NCBI GenBank assembly: GCA_033391075.1
Contig: JAWPMV010000003.1
Location: 62,001-126,000 of the forward strand
Direction of reading: 5' to 3'
From: Bacteroidia bacterium
GTDB taxonomy: Bacteria > Bacteroidota > Bacteroidia > J057
Length of the DNA stretch: 64,000 nt
Position numbers and translations under genes: made by a program. The notes beneath the pieces were generated by a model, which did no database searches, was not told where the DNA came from, and saw only the letters and a program-made list of their open reading frames with translations. Position 1 is the first letter of the stretch, and the number at the start of each line of letters is the position of its first letter. Below, piece after piece: positions 60,351-64,000 of this stretch.

Positions 60351-61438
60351 TTCTGGGAATTTTCTGTTTATGCTCATTTCTACTTTCCCTGGCTGATGGG
60401 GGGAAAGCAAAACCCCTTTTTTTCGAAATGGGGGAGGAGTATAAAGAAGTGGGCCAGCAGCAGGAAGTATTTTTGTTTCGGGGGAAAGATTCCTTGCCGG
60501 AGCATCAGATGCTGCTACTTTCAGACTCAGCAGGCAATCCTCTCCTTTTTTATGCAGATATCTACACGCCCGTTTGTATAGACAATATTTGCAAGCCTGT
60601 TCAGATTGAAGTGTACTGGGATTTGCTAGGCGAATATGTAGGCTTTGCCCTCCAGAAAGATCAGCCCCTGACCAAATTTGACCATGAAGAATTCGAGCCG
60701 GAGGATTATGAAAAATTTCATGCTTTGATGCTGGATGATCATTCGGTTTTAGGTCGCAGCAAAATGGAGGACCTTTTCGACAAAAACGCCAAAGCTGAAC
60801 CCGAGAAGGAACAGGTAGTTTATAATGGGGTAGAAGTAGATGCAGTTTCTGAGCCTACCAAAAAAGTGATTCGTGAATCCACGGTTGAGGGAGCCCTCTA
60901 TTCCTGTTACACCCTTTGGCACCTGATCAATGCAGAATCCAGTCAGAAGATCAAAGCCTACTTCGCTGAGATATATAATGCAGAAATTTCCACTTACCTG
61001 CTGGATTCTCCCTACGAAAGCTATCAGCGTTTTGCCCTGAAAAAACTTTCTCCAGAGGCTTACCTCAACTTTCGCCCCCAAATCCTGCACATCCTCAAAG
61101 ATGCCTCGCCTCTGACTCGCTCCTACATCCTGAAAAAATTGCCGGATGAAGATTGGAAGGACCGAATACTTAGCCAGTATCTCTATGAGAACTTTTCGAA
61201 CTGGGACATGAATACCCAAACCTTGCTCTTGAAGCATCTGGAGTTTGCGGACGAAAGGGCAGCGCTTTGGCTATCAAGTCAGCTTAGTTCGATGAAGAAA
61301 CGGCAATTGGAGATGTACCTGAAATTTTTGCCGGAGAAGCCTGAAGCATTGGATGAAAGGATTAGGAAAGCATTAGAGAAAGAGGGGCAGTCTGCTTATA
61401 ACTATGCCTATTTGATCCAGGCTTATTTGGGATCATAA
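60335..61438 (+). CDS. Uncharacterised secreted protein with helical repeats
   Basis: 367 residues, family not recognised. A signal peptide is likely (LGIFCLCSFLLSLADG). The region about 80-140 (VYWDLLGEYVGFALQKDQPLTKFDHEEFEPEDY in pieces) resembles FMN-binding-like segments of electron-transfer proteins. The C-terminal 200 residues look like HEAT-type helical repeats. It overlaps the FAD oxidoreductase gene by 16 bp in another frame, so the two are translationally coupled and probably act together, perhaps as an electron-transfer partner. Confidence 0.75.
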   Translation: MARAVVLGIFCLCSFLLSLADGGKAKPLFFEMGEEYKEVGQQQEVFLFRGKDSLPEHQMLLLSDSAGNPLLFYADIYTPVCIDNICKPVQIEVYWDLLGEYVGFALQKDQPLTKFDHEEFEPEDYEKFHALMLDDHSVLGRSKMEDLFDKNAKAEPEKEQVVYNGVEVDAVSEPTKKVIRESTVEGALYSCYTLWHLINAESSQKIKAYFAEIYNAEISTYLLDSPYESYQRFALKKLSPEAYLNFRPQILHILKDASPLTRSYILKKLPDEDWKDRILSQYLYENFSNWDMNTQTLLLKHLEFADERAALWLSSQLSSMKKRQLEMYLKFLPEKPEALDERIRKALEKEGQSAYNYAYLIQAYLGS

Positions 61439-61618
61439 GACTTCAAAATGGAGTGGGGATATGTGATATTCTTGAATTTTAGTAGCTTGTGTGTTCGAAG
61501 AATGAAAGGCATATTCATGTTAAACCCTTCCATTTGCAGGGGATTAAAATTGGCAAGAACTCTTTTAACTTGACATAATCATTCCTCAAAACTTTCTACA
61601 AAATAATTGTAAAGGAGA

Positions 61619-62461
61619 ATGGGTGAAAAACTTAATATTGATGGGCTCCAGATTTCAGTGAAGCCTGTGAATGGGGAAGATTATATCAGTTTGACTGATA
61701 TGGCCAAGGCACGAATCACCGATAGTGCAAATTCAGAGCCTCGAATCATTATCAGGAATTGGCTACGTCTGGGGGCAACCCTCAATTTTATTGGCATTTG
61801 GGAGGGCCTAAATAATCCCGCTTTTAAACAGGTCGAATTCGACCGGGTTTATAGATCAAGGATAGGAGATAATACTTTTACCCCTTCTGCAACCCAATTA
61901 TTAAAAGATACTGATTGTATTGGTTTTGTGGTTAAAAGTGGTAGATATGGAGGGACCTGGGCTCATAAAGATATCGCATTTTCATTCGGAAGCTGGATTT
62001 CACCTGAATTCCAGTATTTTTTGATAAAAGATTACCAACGACTTAGAAATGTTGAAGAACAATTATTGGGAAAGGCATGGGACACTGGGAGATTCTTTTC
62101 TAAAATCAACTATGACCTTCACACAAAAAGTATAGAAGAAAATTTAGCGCCCAGAGCGAGTGAGAAAGAGAGTCCCTTCCTTTATTCTTCTGAGGCAGAT
62201 CTTCTCAATATGGCAGTGTTTCAAATGACTGCTAAACAATGGCGAGAGGCAAATCCTGATTTTAAAGGTAATATCAGAGACAATGCAAGCTTAGTTGAGA
62301 TTGTTGTCCTGGCTAATATGGAAAGTATTAACTCTATGCTGATAAGTGCAGGAGCAAGTAAAGAAGCCAGATACTTACGTTTAGCAGAAGAAGCTGCTAA
62401 ACAAATTGAAATCCTAAGCAAAGACAAGCGATTGAGCTCCGGTAAAAAATTCCTGAAGTAA
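61619..62461 (+). CDS. KilA-N domain protein
   Basis: 280 residues. The N-terminal 140 residues form a KilA-N DNA-binding domain: DYISLTDMAKARI, RNWLRLGATLNFIGIWEGLNNPAFK (in pieces), then KSGRYGGTWAHKDIAFSFGSWISPEFQYFLIKDYQRL (in pieces). The domain is typical of phages, large DNA viruses and mobile elements. The C-terminal part (about 165-280) is helical and unrecognised. An AAAGGAG sequence sits only 1 base before the ATG. A broken second copy of the KilA-N domain follows at 62471. Confidence 0.88.
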   Translation: MGEKLNIDGLQISVKPVNGEDYISLTDMAKARITDSANSEPRIIIRNWLRLGATLNFIGIWEGLNNPAFKQVEFDRVYRSRIGDNTFTPSATQLLKDTDCIGFVVKSGRYGGTWAHKDIAFSFGSWISPEFQYFLIKDYQRLRNVEEQLLGKAWDTGRFFSKINYDLHTKSIEENLAPRASEKESPFLYSSEADLLNMAVFQMTAKQWREANPDFKGNIRDNASLVEIVVLANMESINSMLISAGASKEARYLRLAEEAAKQIEILSKDKRLSSGKKFLK

Positions 62462-62470
62462 TTAAGCTCC

Positions 62471-62555
62471 AAACAGGTCGAATACGACCTGTTTGAATCC
62501 AGAGTTTAAGTACTATTTGATCAAAGAGTTTCAACGACTTAAATCCGCACTATAA
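62471..62555 (+). pseudogene. Remnant of a second KilA-N gene
   Basis: Two short coding fragments align with the intact protein. In one frame (62471-62509) the codons give KQVEYDLFESRV then stop, against KQVEFDRVYRSRI. In another frame (62496-62555) they give NPEFKYYLIKEFQRLKSAL then stop, against SPEFQYFLIKDYQRL. The domain middle between them is missing, so this is an internally deleted and frameshifted copy. Its first part also forms the hairpin AAACAGGTCG/CGACCTGTTT (62471-62494), which may act as a terminator-like structure. Confidence 0.75.
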
Positions 62556-62652
62556 TCCTACCTACAATTCTATCGAATTCGATAGAATTAAATTGAGATG
62601 TTTCTTAAACTATGGACAATGGGTGCTTAAGGCTGGAGATAAATTCCTACTG

Positions 62653-64000
62653 TTATATACCTAAGCTCCTAAACACTTCTCTTTTTTCGCCCAGGAGTTG
62701 TACAAGATTCCTGATGTTACGTTCATCGCTTGCATAATTTGTAATACAGGCCCTAATCGTATTTTCTTCCTTAACTGGATAAGTGGAAATCCAGGCTTTC
62801 CCTGATTCGACAACATTCGAACAAATCCAGCTAACAAATGATGGGTACTTGCGCAATTCTTTGTCCGTAAAGCAAATGACCGGTAGTGAGGACGGGTTCA
62901 TGATTTTCCAGCCATTTTCAACTAATAATTCTCTGAATAGGTGTCCCATCCTTGATTGATGATTAATCATTTGTTCATATCCTTCCCATCCAAAAATGAG
63001 CAAGGAAAGATATAGCTTCAAGCCCGCAAATCTTCTTGACCATTGGATGGAGTGCGTAAATGGATCAACGATCTCGAGCTCATTGGCTTCCTTAGGCATA
63101 TATTCTGTGGAAACCCTGAATGTTTTGGCTAGAATCTCTTTATGGGAAGTAAGGAATAAACTGGTACCCATAGGGACAGACATCCATTTATGGGCATCGA
63201 AGGTAATCGAGTCTGCCTTTTCAATACCACTAAGCAGATGGGATAAATTTTGGCTAAGAATTGCTCCTCCTCCATAAGCCGCATCAACATGGAACCATAA
63301 ATTGAAATCCCTGGCAACACTATGTAGCTCATGTAACCTATCAATTACCCCCGTTCCTGTTGTTCCAGCCGTTGCGATCAATAGGAAGGGCCGACTTCCC
63401 TTTTGTTGATCTTCCTTAATCTGCTTGATCAACTGCTGCGTGTCCATTTGTAAATGATCGTCTACGCCTACTGTTCTCACAGAATTTCTTCCCAGACCTA
63501 CCGCTCGAGCTGCTTTTATGATGGAGTGGTGAGATTCCTGAGAACAATAGATAAGAGGTCTGGGAATTTGTCCTACAAGACCTTCATTTGCGAAGTCTGG
63601 GAAGTGCTCATTTAATGCACAAAGAACAGCTGTTAGGTTTGCCTCAGCTCCTCCGGTCGTAAACACCCCATCCATATCTTCTTTCTTTAGCCCAAACTTT
63701 TTCCCCAACGCTTGTACTAAGTGATTTTCTACCTCTACTGCAAAAGGTGCATGGCTCCAGGCCGCCAGTTGCGGATTAAAAACAGCCGTAATCAAATCAG
63801 CCAGGATACCCGAAAAATTGGCTCTAGGATTAAACAAACCGAAATAATCCGGATGTGGAGTATGTACCGAATAGGTGTCTAATGCATGAATGACATGCTC
63901 CACTGCTGCTTGAGGTGCTTTTGCCGCAGTAAAAGTCTCTTTTTTGATGCTCCGAAGGATTTCGTCTACCTCCAGCTTAGGCGATACCTTTCTAGAGTCT
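62653..64000 (-). CDS. PLP-dependent group II decarboxylase, 5' partial
   Basis: The frame runs open to the right edge. A GTG at 63901-63903 could be read as a start, but 32 more codons upstream (ending in the window edge) remain open, so the gene continues beyond the window. The fold is the aspartate aminotransferase type: TTGGAEANLTAVLCALNE, HVDAAYGGG, and the PLP Lys in DAHKWMSVPMG. The family includes aromatic-amino-acid, glutamate and diaminobutyrate decarboxylases. Substrate cannot be set from the visible part. Confidence 0.9.
   Translation of the reverse strand, partial: DSRKVSPKLEVDEILRSIKKETFTAAKAPQAAVEHVIHALDTYSVHTPHPDYFGLFNPRANFSGILADLITAVFNPQLAAWSHAPFAVEVENHLVQALGKKFGLKKEDMDGVFTTGGAEANLTAVLCALNEHFPDFANEGLVGQIPRPLIYCSQESHHSIIKAARAVGLGRNSVRTVGVDDHLQMDTQQLIKQIKEDQQKGSRPFLLIATAGTTGTGVIDRLHELHSVARDFNLWFHVDAAYGGGAILSQNLSHLLSGIEKADSITFDAHKWMSVPMGTSLFLTSHKEILAKTFRVSTEYMPKEANELEIVDPFTHSIQWSRRFAGLKLYLSLLIFGWEGYEQMINHQSRMGHLFRELLVENGWKIMNPSSLPVICFTDKELRKYPSFVSWICSNVVESGKAWISTYPVKEENTIRACITNYASDERNIRNLVQLLGEKREVFRSLGI

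Noticed and set aside
61611-61621. Shine-Dalgarno AAAGGAG before the KilA-N gene
   Set aside because: Only 1 base separates it from the ATG, too close for a normal ribosome site.
1-64000. tRNA, rRNA, transposases
   Set aside because: None was recognised on either strand by reading, although a covariance search was not possible.

Overview
The window looks like a marine, polysaccharide-degrading member of the Bacteroidota, probably from the Saprospiria or Cytophagia side, although rank below phylum is a guess. The evidence is SusC/SusD outer-membrane pairs, LytTR/LytS-type two-component systems, a fused CcoN-CcoO cbb3 oxidase, a BlaR1-type peptidase carrying a TonB-receptor plug, and the near absence of Shine-Dalgarno sequences. 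No rRNA, tRNA, insertion sequence or CRISPR array was seen.

Layout. 1-1653: end of a LytS-like sensor kinase and its LytTR regulator. 1655-4486 (minus): LpxR-like lipid A deacylase, DUF3943 protein, a small membrane protein and a PadR regulator. 4873-13636: a cbb3 cytochrome oxidase locus (ccoI, ccoS, ccoNO, ccoQ, ccoP, ccoG, ccoH and a SafE-type membrane protein); its two promoter regions share a TGAC-N4-GTCA dyad. 13738-18251: a plasmid-type replication and partition module with seventeen 15-bp iterons, two oppositely oriented DnaA boxes, a Rep_3 initiator, ParA with a small partner, and three copies of a putative centromere repeat. 18583-22323: a 1246-residue lipoprotein joining a metallophosphoesterase, a possible kinase-like domain and an outer-membrane barrel. 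22568-26536: two transporters.

26639-42909 is an alginate utilisation locus. It has two transcription units, each headed by an almost identical FadR-type GntR regulator with the same double-palindrome operator. Unit one is gntR-susC-susD and ends in a strong terminator. Unit two is gntR, a chimeric PL7 remnant, PL17 oligoalginate lyase, KdgF-type cupin, hexuronate-type MFS transporter, two SDR dehydrogenases, KdgK, then (after another terminator) KDPG aldolase and an atypical Nramp-related transporter. Together they would import oligoalginate, cleave it to unsaturated monouronate, linearise it to DEH, reduce it to KDG, phosphorylate it and split it to pyruvate and glyceraldehyde-3-phosphate. 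No intact endolytic alginate lyase lies in the window.

43162-64000 is mixed: an enolase-superfamily epimerase with an unknown partner, a BlaI/BlaR1 pair with a three-site operator, PhyH, HD and DinB proteins, a second LytTR/LytS pair, an S33 hydrolase, a sulfatase with an altered active-site motif, an HxlR regulator divergent from an alpha/beta hydrolase, a lactonase-like propeller lipoprotein, a small barrel protein, an FAD oxidoreductase with an unknown partner, a KilA-N protein followed by a broken second copy, and a PLP decarboxylase cut by the window edge.
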